A program made the position numbers and the translations under genes. Shown here piece after piece: positions 8,586 through 15,952 of a stretch of DNA of 64,000 nt; position 1 is the stretch's first letter; every line of letters starts with the position of its first letter. Source of the stretch: Nocardia ninae NBRC 108245 (GTDB taxonomy: Bacteria > Actinomycetota > Actinomycetes > Mycobacteriales > Mycobacteriaceae); NCBI RefSeq assembly GCF_007990755.1, contig NZ_BJXA01000051.1:1-64000 (forward strand), read 5' to 3'. The notes below the pieces were generated by a model. It was not told the DNA's origin. It did no database searches and saw only the letters and a program-made list of their open reading frames with translations.

Positions 8586-9113
8586 ATGCGGACGAACGGA
8601 CCGATCGGCATCACGCCTTTCCATGCCCGCGGCTCGCTGCGCGGCTTCGTCATCTCCGGCCGCTGGCCGGACACCACCAAGGAATGGGCGCAGGTACTCG
8701 TGCTGGCCGTCCGAGTGGCCACGCTACCCGGGCTGCTGTCCACCTCGACGGTGTTCGGGGTGCGTGAGGAACTGCCGGACGACCCCGCACCCGACATGGT
8801 CGGCCTGGTGATGGCCGAGGGCACCGTGCTCGGCGAGGAGGCCCTCGCACCCGGCCGGTTTGCCGACCATGTGCCGGCCGCCCTGTTGATGCTGCATCCG
8901 CCCTCGGAAACCCGGCCGTCCCTGCCGGAATGCGCGGGCGCAGCCTCGGGCTGTGTGCTGCTGCCCGGCGTGCCGCATCTGGGCCTGGAACACCGGGCGG
9001 CGTGGGCCGAGGCCGAATCCGACGGGACGGTCACCTCCCTGGTCAGCCGGGTGGGACTGGACCCGATCAGCGATCCCGACACCGCGGTTCTGGCCATGCT
9101 GCTGGCCGCGTAA
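8586..9113 (+). CDS. Conserved hypothetical protein (Rv3847-like position)
   Basis: A 175-residue soluble protein with no recognised motif, starting at an ATG with a strong GGGAGG ribosome binding site. It directly follows sodA, where M. tuberculosis has Rv3847, a conserved protein of almost the same length, so orthology is likely but not verified. A short Cys pair (PECAGAASGCVLLPG) is the only notable feature. Function unknown. Confidence 0.65.
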   Translation: MRTNGPIGITPFHARGSLRGFVISGRWPDTTKEWAQVLVLAVRVATLPGLLSTSTVFGVREELPDDPAPDMVGLVMAEGTVLGEEALAPGRFADHVPAALLMLHPPSETRPSLPECAGAASGCVLLPGVPHLGLEHRAAWAEAESDGTVTSLVSRVGLDPISDPDTAVLAMLLAA

Positions 9114-9181
9114 GGCTACCCGAAACTCTGCAGATGGATCGCCAAACTTATTGTGCGCATTGCGATTTGGGTAACAGCCGG

Positions 9182-9211
9182 TTGGCACACTGCAGCACCC
9201 GCGGGTAGAGT
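9182..9211 (+). promoter_or_regulatory. Sigma-70-type promoter for the manganese riboswitch
   Basis: TTGGCA (9182-9187) and TAGAGT (9206-9211) with an 18-base spacer, placed just before the riboswitch. Predicted start of transcription is near 9218. Confidence 0.5.
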
Positions 9212-9217
9212 CGGGGA

Positions 9218-9399
9218 CAGCGAAGGGGAGTAGCCCCCAATTGCACAGTCGACATACTGACCCGCTTCCCCACGAGGGCTCGGGTCCGGCTGTGTGAACC
9301 GGCGTAGACCGGTGGGCGAGACCTTCGGCCGAGACAACTATTTCGTTGTCGGCCGGAGGCATACCCAGACTCCGACCGGCAGGCCGGAGACCCGGGAGC
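9218..9399 (+). ncRNA. yybP-ykoY manganese riboswitch
   Basis: The leader of the exporter gene carries the conserved yybP-ykoY elements: GAAGGGGAGTAG in the first loop (9222-9233), GAGACC in the second conserved loop (9318-9323), a GGCC-capped stem around AACTATTTCGTT, and the 3' GGAGGCATACCC (9355-9366). This class binds Mn2+ and turns on manganese export genes, often of the UPF0016/GDT1 family, exactly as found downstream. The expression platform probably lies in the last bases before the GGGAG ribosome binding site. A covariance-model search would settle the boundaries. Confidence 0.85.
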
Positions 9400-9409
9400 C
9401 ACACACATC

Positions 9410-10234
9410 ATGATCGCCACCGTTTTGCTGAGTATCGGCATCGTCTTCCTTGCTGAGCTCGGTGACAAATCCCAGCTGATGGCCTTGACGTTCGCGTTGC
9501 GCTACCGCTGGTGGGTCGTGCTCGGCGGCATCGCGACCGCCTCGGCCGCGGTGCACCTGATCTCGGTGGGCGTCGGCTACTTCCTCGGATCGGCGCTGCC
9601 CACCCGGGCCATCTCGCTGGTCGCCGCCCTCACCTTCCTGGCCGTCGGCCTGTGGACGCTGCGTGAGCACTTCGGCGCGGACGAGGAGAACCCGGCGCCG
9701 AAGTCATTGCGGGCGAGCACCGCACCGTTCCTGGTGGTGCTGTCCGCCTTCCTGCTCGCCGAACTCGGCGACCGCACCATGTTCGCGACCGCCGCGCTGG
9801 CCACCGACTACGACTGGGTCGGCGTGTGGGTCGGCTCGACCATCGGCATGGTCGCCGCCGACGCGCTCGCCATCGGGATCGGCATCCTGGTCGGCAAGCA
9901 CCTGCCGGAACGCGCGATCGGGATCGGTTCTGGGTTGCTGTTCCTCTACTTCGGTGCCGCGACCCTGCTTTCCACCGCCGCGCCCGCGCTGGGCGGACCG
10001 ACCGTCGCCGTACTGGCGACCATCGCGCCGGCGCTGGCTGGTGCGGTCATGCTGATTCTGCGCAAGCTGCGGCCTGCCGCGCCGGCAGGACATCGGTCGG
10101 AGCCCGCTCCCCGCCTGCCCGCTCCCGGCCTGCCGGCTCCCGGCTCTGCGGCGCCCAGCCTGCCGTTGTCCGTTGCCGCAGCACCCGACTCGGCAGTATC
10201 CGGCACGGTCCAGGATCCGGAAGCGCGCCGGTAG
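9410..10234 (+). CDS. TMEM165/GDT1 (UPF0016) family Mn2+ exporter
   Basis: A 274-residue six-helix membrane protein made of two homologous halves, each with the signature E-x-G-D-(K/R)-(S/T): ELGDKS at residues 16-21 and ELGDRT near residue 120. These acidic motifs form the cation path in GDT1 proteins, which transport Mn2+ or Ca2+ against protons. The C-terminal 60 residues are a Pro/Ala-rich cytoplasmic tail of low complexity. Expression is probably controlled by the manganese riboswitch in its leader, supporting a role in manganese efflux. Rv3848 occupies this position in M. tuberculosis. Confidence 0.9.
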   Translation: MIATVLLSIGIVFLAELGDKSQLMALTFALRYRWWVVLGGIATASAAVHLISVGVGYFLGSALPTRAISLVAALTFLAVGLWTLREHFGADEENPAPKSLRASTAPFLVVLSAFLLAELGDRTMFATAALATDYDWVGVWVGSTIGMVAADALAIGIGILVGKHLPERAIGIGSGLLFLYFGAATLLSTAAPALGGPTVAVLATIAPALAGAVMLILRKLRPAAPAGHRSEPAPRLPAPGLPAPGSAAPSLPLSVAAAPDSAVSGTVQDPEARR

Positions 10235-10306
10235 TCCAGCTGTGGCACCTGAGTTCGCGAGCGCCGCACTGGATCCGGAAGTGTGGTCCAGCCGACGCTG
10301 TCACCG

Positions 10307-10984
10307 CTAGGTCCGCGGTTCGTTCGATTCGAGCAAGGCGTCGCCGTACAGCTCCCCGCCGCGCCGCACCAGATTCAGCAGCGGTACCCGCAGCGCGAGC
10401 AGGCCGTCCAGATCATCCGCCGCGATCCGGCCGGTCACCATCGCGCTGATCGAGGCCGCAAGGGTCTGGCAGGCGAACCGCTGATCGTCGGTGCCCGCAC
10501 CGAGCACGTCGGCGATCAGGCCGACGAACAGCTCCATCAGCTGCGCCCGCCGCGAGAGTGCCGCCGAACCCACCGCGTAGACCTCGACCAGGAACAGCCG
10601 CGCGCTGGCCGGATCGTCCACCAGGTGCTGCAGGTAGGCCTGGAAGATTCGGTCCATCCGGTCCAAGCTGCTCAGTTCGGGTCCGGACGGATCGTCGACG
10701 CCGCGGGAGGCACCCTCGATGCGGCCGAGCAGATTCTGTACGGCCCGCTCGTAGGCGGCTTCGAAACACGCCTCCTTGGAACGGAATTGCTCGTAGAAGG
10801 TCTCCCTGGAAACTCCCGCGCGCTTCAGGATCGCCGCGACCGACGTTCCGACATAACCGTTCTCGGCCATCGCCTCGGCCATCGCGATCAGGATTCGCTC
10901 GCGCTGCGAGGCGACCACCTGCTCCCGCGGCAGGCCGTGCCTACCGCGCGGGAGTTGGCGTGCGCTGGTTGCCGATTCGGTCAT
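10307..10984 (-). CDS. TetR family transcriptional regulator
   Basis: A 225-residue TetR repressor: the N-terminal helix-turn-helix runs from about residue 25 to 75 (RERILIAMAEAMAENGYVGTSV..VSRETFYEQF), followed by a helical ligand domain. The gene starts 26 bases after the stop of the upstream short-chain dehydrogenase on the same strand, so the two probably form an operon. A GAACA-N4-TGTTC palindrome in front of that operon is a candidate operator. The ligand is unknown. Confidence 0.88.
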   Translation of the reverse strand: MTESATSARQLPRGRHGLPREQVVASQRERILIAMAEAMAENGYVGTSVAAILKRAGVSRETFYEQFRSKEACFEAAYERAVQNLLGRIEGASRGVDDPSGPELSSLDRMDRIFQAYLQHLVDDPASARLFLVEVYAVGSAALSRRAQLMELFVGLIADVLGAGTDDQRFACQTLAASISAMVTGRIAADDLDGLLALRVPLLNLVRRGGELYGDALLESNEPRT

Positions 10985-11010
10985 TCGGTGGCTCCGGTGG
11001 TTCGGTCGGG

Positions 11011-11889
11011 CTAGGCTGGCCGCTCCATTTTGCGGGGTCGGGTGGGTTGGTCCGTTGTGAAGGGTGCCTCTTCACTTCGAGCGATCTCCAGGGCACGCCG
11101 CACACCTCGACGCAGCGTCAAGCCGATCAGCCGCTGGGCGATCGGCCGGAACGGTAGCGCGACGGCCACCCACCAGGGCGAAACCACCTGGCGACGCCGG
11201 CGCGCGATGGCCTTTTCCACCGAATCGATTGCGGGGCCGAGCGGCGCGACACCGGAAACGGTGGAGCGGCCGAGGATAGCGCGGGCCGCGGCGGTGCCGA
11301 AGCCGCGCGAGGTCATGTCCGTGTCGAGTTCGGCGAAGTATGCGATGCCGACCTTCGCGCCGGTGTGTTTCAGCTCGATCCGCAGCGTGTGGCCGAGCGC
11401 CTCCACCGCGGCCTTCGACGCGCTGTAAGCACCGACCAGCGGCAGGTTCACCGCGGCGGCGAGCGAAGAGACCACCAGCGCATAGCCGTTCGCGTGACTG
11501 ATGTGCGGACCGGCCGCGCGCACCGTGTAGTAGACGCCGAGCACATTGACCGCGAGCGTCTCCTCCATCACCGCCGGATCGCCGCCGATCAACGGCAGCT
11601 GTCGCGCCACCCCCGCATTGGCCACCACCACATCCAGCCCGCCGAGCTCACCGACCAGCGTCTCCACCACCCGATCCACCTGCTCGACATCCCCGACATC
11701 GCAGTAGCGCCACGGCGCGTCCCCACACTCCCGCGCCACCTCCCCCAGCAACTCCTCCTCCAACCCCAGCAGCGCGACCTTCGCCCCCGCGTCATGCAAC
11801 TGCCGAGCCAACGCAGCCCCGATCCCCCGCGCCGCCCCCGTGATCAACACCCGCCGCCCCGCCACCGACACCCCACCGAACAGCTTCAT
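11011..11889 (-). CDS. Short-chain dehydrogenase/reductase
   Basis: A 292-residue SDR with the cofactor loop TGAARGIG near residue 17, NAG near residue 90, and the catalytic S..YSASK pair; a C-terminal extension of about 60 residues contains a hydrophobic segment (VVSPWWVAVALPF), suggesting membrane association. The ATG at 11889 (MKLFGG) is chosen over an upstream in-frame start because the conserved domain begins there. The substrate is not predictable. Codons near its 5' end are unusually C-rich. First gene of a likely operon with the TetR gene. Confidence 0.85.
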   Translation of the reverse strand: MKLFGGVSVAGRRVLITGAARGIGAALARQLHDAGAKVALLGLEEELLGEVARECGDAPWRYCDVGDVEQVDRVVETLVGELGGLDVVVANAGVARQLPLIGGDPAVMEETLAVNVLGVYYTVRAAGPHISHANGYALVVSSLAAAVNLPLVGAYSASKAAVEALGHTLRIELKHTGAKVGIAYFAELDTDMTSRGFGTAAARAILGRSTVSGVAPLGPAIDSVEKAIARRRRQVVSPWWVAVALPFRPIAQRLIGLTLRRGVRRALEIARSEEAPFTTDQPTRPRKMERPA

Positions 11890-11909
11890 GCAGCGACGGT
11901 ACCACCGAA

Positions 11910-11923
11910 GAACACGTTTGTTC
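11910..11923. promoter_or_regulatory. Palindromic operator candidate upstream of SDR-TetR operon
   Basis: GAACACGTTTGTTC: 5-bp perfect arms (GAACA/TGTTC) around CGTT, ending 21 bases before the SDR start. It contains the AAC-N2-GTT core also seen at 57637 and 57698. Likely bound by a TetR protein, possibly the one encoded in the operon. Confidence 0.4.
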
Positions 11924-12123
11924 GCAAATAGCCGTTCCACATCGTCGCCGCGGTTTTCGAGGATCCCGAGCGGCCACGAAGGGACCTGCCTCGGTAACCG
12001 CGCCGCAGGTGAGCCGAGAATCCACGCGGAAATGAGAGGGATGCCTCATGGGGCTCGGTGGGGGCAACCGTTAGGGTGCAATTGACGAAGGGCCAACTGG
12101 CTGTCACGAACGAGAGGACCATC

Positions 12124-12891
12124 GTGGAGATTTCGGGTTCCGCCGCCATTGTCACCGGAGGCGCATCCGGCCTCGGCGCCGCCACCGCCAAGCGTTTCGC
12201 CGAGCTGGGGGCCACTGTCTTCGGACTGGATGTGCCGCAGTCGATCGAACGGGCCGGGGACAATGTGCCCGCCGGGGTCACCCTCATTCCGGCCGATGTG
12301 ACCAGCAATGACGAGGTCGCCGCCGCGGTCGCGCAGGTCGTCGACTCGGGTGCGCCGCTGCGCATCGTGGTCAACTGCGCCGGTGTCGGCTGGGCGGGGC
12401 GCATCCTGTCCAAGAACGGCCCGCACGACCTGGAGCTGTTCCGCACCGTCATCACCGTGAACCTGCTCGGCACCTTCAACGTGATGCGCCTGGCCGCCGA
12501 CGCCATCGCCAAGACCGAGGCCGTGGACGAGTACGGCCAGCGCGGCGTCGTGATCAACACCGCGTCGGTCGCCGCGTTCGAGGGCCAGATCGGCCAGATC
12601 GCGTACTCGGCCTCCAAGGGTGGCGTGCACGGCATGACCGTGCCCGCCGCGCGCGACCTGGCCCAGTTCGGCATCCGGGTGAACACCATCGCCCCCGGCA
12701 TCATCGACACCCCGATGCTGGCCGGCGTCACCGAGGAGTACCGCAAGGGCCTCGAGGCGGGCGTGCCCTTCCCGTCCCGCCTCGGTCGCCCGGACGAGTA
12801 CGCGCAGCTGTCGCAGTACATCGTCGAGCACGACTACCTCAACGGCGAGACCATCCGCATGGATGGCGCGCTGCGCATGGCCCCGCGCTAA
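12124..12891 (+). CDS. SDR, 3-hydroxyacyl-CoA / 17-beta-hydroxysteroid dehydrogenase type 10-like
   Basis: A 255-residue SDR with VTGGASGLG at the N-terminus, NCAG, and the catalytic S-Y-K set in NTASVAAFEGQ..AYSASKGG. Its overall pattern (GASGLGAATAKRF, PGIIDTPML, PFPSRLGRPDEYA) resembles type II 3-hydroxyacyl-CoA dehydrogenases (HSD17B10-like) of fatty acid or steroid side-chain degradation. The GTG at 12124 is preferred because GAGAGG lies 8 bases upstream and the Rossmann fold starts at once; an earlier ATG at 12058 adds an unconserved stretch. A strong terminator follows. Confidence 0.82.
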   Translation: MEISGSAAIVTGGASGLGAATAKRFAELGATVFGLDVPQSIERAGDNVPAGVTLIPADVTSNDEVAAAVAQVVDSGAPLRIVVNCAGVGWAGRILSKNGPHDLELFRTVITVNLLGTFNVMRLAADAIAKTEAVDEYGQRGVVINTASVAAFEGQIGQIAYSASKGGVHGMTVPAARDLAQFGIRVNTIAPGIIDTPMLAGVTEEYRKGLEAGVPFPSRLGRPDEYAQLSQYIVEHDYLNGETIRMDGALRMAPR

Positions 12892-12904
12892 AGAACACCA
12901 ACGC

Positions 12905-12945
12905 GAAAGCCGCTGCCGACCCACAAGGTCGGCGGCGGCTTTTTC
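12905..12945. terminator. Terminator between convergent genes
   Basis: GAAAGCCGCTGCCGACC pairs with GGTCGGCGGCGGCTTTTTC across a 5-base loop, with a T-run on the plus strand. It separates the SDR gene from the convergent methyltransferase gene. Confidence 0.85.
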
Positions 12946-12952
12946 GTACCAC

Positions 12953-13771
12953 TCAGGCGAGCGGCTTGTGCCCGATACCGAGGAACGCGGTGGTGGACAA
13001 CGGCCGCTGCGGACGGTAGTGCTCGGCGAGGTAGGCCTTCATCAGCGCGACGCGTTCGGCCCACACCTGTTCGCCGACGCTGCGGCGCATCAGCGCCAGC
13101 GGCGCGCTGCTGCGCACCAGGGTTTCCCACATGTCGTCCGCGGTTGCGAAGGCGAGCGCGGTCGAATGTCGTTGGATGGAGATGGCTTCGAAGCCGGCGC
13201 GGCGCATCTCGGTCTGGAAGACCTCGGGATTTTCCAGGCTGAGGTAGTTGGGCTGCGGCTCCTGGACGCTCGGGTCGGCGGCGTGCAGCGCGCCGAACAT
13301 CATCCGCATCAGCGGTGATTCGATGACCGGCGCCCAGCTGGACACCACGGCCGTGCCGCCGGGGCGCAACACCCGGAACAGTTCGGCGAAACCTTTGGCC
13401 CGTTCCGGAAAGAACATCAGCCCGAACATCGAGAATCCGGCGTCGAAGGTGTCGCTGTCGAACGGCAGGGCCTGCCCATCCCCCACCCGCGCTTCGATAT
13501 TGGTCAGCCCGGCGGCTCGAGCGGCGGCGGTGAGCCGCTCGATCATCGGGGCGGAGAAGTCGATGGCCTGCACCCGGGCCACCTGCGGCGCGGCCAGCAG
13601 ACTCAGCGCGCCCGTCCCCGCCGCGACATCGATGACCTGGGAAGACGGTGTCAGCGAAGCGAATTCGAGCGCGCGATCGGAGAAGGGCTGCATGATCGCG
13701 GCGGCGAATTCGGCGTATCCATCGGCGACGAGATCCCACGGCTCGGCGACGGCAAGAGGGTTTCCGGACAT
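12953..13771 (-). CDS. Class I SAM-dependent methyltransferase
   Basis: A 272-residue methyltransferase. Motif I is VIDVAAGTGALS near residue 50, motif II follows at VQAIDFSAPM, and VLRPGGTAVVSSW is the post-motif III strand (UbiE/Methyltransf_11 type). The start at 13771 is supported by an AAAGGA ribosome binding site; an upstream in-frame ATG at 13831 is less likely. It is a single gene with its own promoter in the gap before the htpG terminator; substrate unknown. Confidence 0.85.
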   Translation of the reverse strand: MSGNPLAVAEPWDLVADGYAEFAAAIMQPFSDRALEFASLTPSSQVIDVAAGTGALSLLAAPQVARVQAIDFSAPMIERLTAAARAAGLTNIEARVGDGQALPFDSDTFDAGFSMFGLMFFPERAKGFAELFRVLRPGGTAVVSSWAPVIESPLMRMMFGALHAADPSVQEPQPNYLSLENPEVFQTEMRRAGFEAISIQRHSTALAFATADDMWETLVRSSAPLALMRRSVGEQVWAERVALMKAYLAEHYRPQRPLSTTAFLGIGHKPLA

Positions 13772-13941
13772 AAGCTGACGATCCTTTCGATCGCCCAAAT
13801 TTAACCGCGTCCACCCATGACCCAGCACCATCTCAGGCGAATATCGCTGTGCGCGAAGCTATTCGGATCGCGTGCCAGAAGGTAGCGAAGCCTGTCATTT
13901 CACACTGGACGCCGGATCGTGAACCACTCGAGCCGGACGTG

Positions 13942-13978
13942 CTTCGGCAGGGACCACCTGGGGTGGTCCCTGCCGAAG
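13942..13978. terminator. Long hairpin terminator after htpG
   Basis: Perfect 17-bp arms (CTTCGGCAGGGACCACC and its complement) with a 3-base loop, 6 bases beyond the htpG stop. Confidence 0.8.
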
Positions 13979-13984
13979 TCCGGA

Positions 13985-15952
13985 TCAGAGGGTGCGGGTG
14001 AGGCGATCGGTGAGGATGTGCGCGAACCGCGCCGGATCCTTCAGCTCGCCGCCCTCGGCCAAGACCGCTGTGCCGTAGAGCAACTCGGCGGTCTCGGTGA
14101 GCTCGGGCACCTTGTCCGCATCCGCGTCGTCCTTGCGGGTGTCGTAGGCGTCGCGCAGACCGGTGACCAGCGGGTGGGTCGGGTTGAGCTCGAGGATCCG
14201 CTTGGTTTCCGGCACCAGCTGACCGGACGCGCGATACATCCGCTCCAGCATCGGGGTGAAGTCGAAGACGTCACCGACGAGGCAGGCCGGTGAGGTGGTG
14301 AGCCGGTTGGTGAGGCGCACCTCCTTGACGCTGTCGTCCAGCGTCTTGCCGAGCCAGGTCAGCACCTCGGCGAAATCCTTGTCCTGCTGTTCACGCAGCG
14401 CCTCGGAGGCCTTCTTCTCCTCCTCGGACTCCAGGTCGACCTCGCCCTTGGCGATCGAGGTGAAGGCCTTGCCGTCGAACTCGGGCACCGAGCCGACCCA
14501 CATCTCGTCCACCGGGTCGGTGAGGATCAGCACCTCGCGGCCCTTGGCCTTGAAAGCCTCCATGTGCGGGGAGCTTTCGACCTGCTGGCGGGACTCGCCG
14601 GTCATGTAGTAGATGGCGTCCTGCCCCTCCGGCATGCGCTCCACATACTGGGCCAGTGTGGTCAGCTCGGTCTCGGAGTTCGTCGAGGCGAACGAGGAGA
14701 CCTGCAGGATGGTTTCGCGGTTGTCGAAGTCGCCGAGCAAACCCTCCTTGAGGACGCGCCCGAACTCCTTCCAGAAGGTCTGGTACTTGGTCTGGTCCTC
14801 GGCGCCCTGCAGGTCCTTGACCGTGGAGAGCACCTTCTTGACCAGCCGCTTGCGGATCATCTGGATCTGGCGGTCCTGCTGCAGGATCTCGCGGGACACG
14901 TTGAGCGAGAGGTCCTGTGCGTCCACCACACCCTTGACGAAGCGCAGGTACTCCGGCATCAGCTCTTCGCAGTTGTCCATGATGAACACCCGCTTGACGT
15001 AGAGCTGCACGCCGCGCTTGTGCTCGCGGGTGAACAGGTCGAACGGCGCCTGCGACGGCAGGAACAGCAGGGCCTGGTATTCGAAGGTGCCCTCCGCCTT
15101 GAGCGGGATGATCTCGAGCGGATCGTCCCAGGCGTGGCTGACGTGCTTGTAGAACTCCTTGTACTCCTCGTCGCTGACCTCGCTCTTCGGGCGGGTCCAC
15201 AGCGCCTTCATGGAGTTGAGGGTCTGGTCCTCGACGATGGTCTTCTCGGACTTCTCCTCGCCCTCACCCTCGGTGACGGTCCGCTCGACCTGCATGCGGA
15301 TCGGCCAGGCGATGAAGTCGGAGTACTTCTTGACGATCTCCCGGAGCTTCCACTCCTGGGTGTAATCGAAGAGGTGGTCCTCTTCGTCGGCGGGCTTGAG
15401 GTGCAGCGAGACCGCGGTGCCCTGGGGTGCGGTGTCGAGGGTTTCGATGGTGTAGGTGGAACTGCCCGCGGCCGACTCCCAGCGGGTGCCCTCGGTCTCC
15501 CCGGCCCGCCGGGTGGTCAGGGTGACCTTGTCGGCGACCATGAAGGTCGAGTAGAAGCCGATGCCGAATTGGCCGATCAGCTCCGCGGTGTCGATGTTGG
15601 CCGCCGCGCTCTTGGCCTCGTTGAGCTTCTTGCGCAGCTCGGCGGTGCCGGACTTGGCGAGGGTGCCGATCAGGTCGACCACCTCTGCGCGGGACATACC
15701 GATGCCGTTGTCCCGAACGGTCAGGATCCGGTTGTCCTTGTCGACTTCCAGCTCGATGTGGAGGTCGGACGTGTCGACATGCAGATCCTTGTCCCGGAAG
15801 GACTCCAGCCGCAGCTTGTCCAGCGCGTCGGAGGAGTTCGAGATCAGCTCCCGCAGGAAGGTGTCCTTGTTGGAGTAGACCGAATGGATCATCAGCTCGA
15901 GCAGCTGATGCGTCTCTGCCTGGAACTCGAGTTGTTCGACGTGCTCTGTCAC
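13985..15952 (-). CDS. htpG: Molecular chaperone HtpG (Hsp90)
   Basis: A 655-residue bacterial Hsp90. The GHKL ATP-binding motifs are E35..N39 (ELISNSSDALDKL), DNGIGM and GQFGIGFYS; the middle domain and dimerisation domain follow, and the C-terminus ends in TLTRTL-like residues without EEVD, as in bacterial HtpG. The GTG at 15952 overlaps the TGA stop of the preceding nuclease gene by 4 bases (GTGA), so translation is probably coupled. Cytosolic chaperone, usually stress-induced; no HrcA (CIRCE) or HspR element was noticed nearby. Confidence 0.93.
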   Translation of the reverse strand: MTEHVEQLEFQAETHQLLELMIHSVYSNKDTFLRELISNSSDALDKLRLESFRDKDLHVDTSDLHIELEVDKDNRILTVRDNGIGMSRAEVVDLIGTLAKSGTAELRKKLNEAKSAAANIDTAELIGQFGIGFYSTFMVADKVTLTTRRAGETEGTRWESAAGSSTYTIETLDTAPQGTAVSLHLKPADEEDHLFDYTQEWKLREIVKKYSDFIAWPIRMQVERTVTEGEGEEKSEKTIVEDQTLNSMKALWTRPKSEVSDEEYKEFYKHVSHAWDDPLEIIPLKAEGTFEYQALLFLPSQAPFDLFTREHKRGVQLYVKRVFIMDNCEELMPEYLRFVKGVVDAQDLSLNVSREILQQDRQIQMIRKRLVKKVLSTVKDLQGAEDQTKYQTFWKEFGRVLKEGLLGDFDNRETILQVSSFASTNSETELTTLAQYVERMPEGQDAIYYMTGESRQQVESSPHMEAFKAKGREVLILTDPVDEMWVGSVPEFDGKAFTSIAKGEVDLESEEEKKASEALREQQDKDFAEVLTWLGKTLDDSVKEVRLTNRLTTSPACLVGDVFDFTPMLERMYRASGQLVPETKRILELNPTHPLVTGLRDAYDTRKDDADADKVPELTETAELLYGTAVLAEGGELKDPARFAHILTDRLTRTL

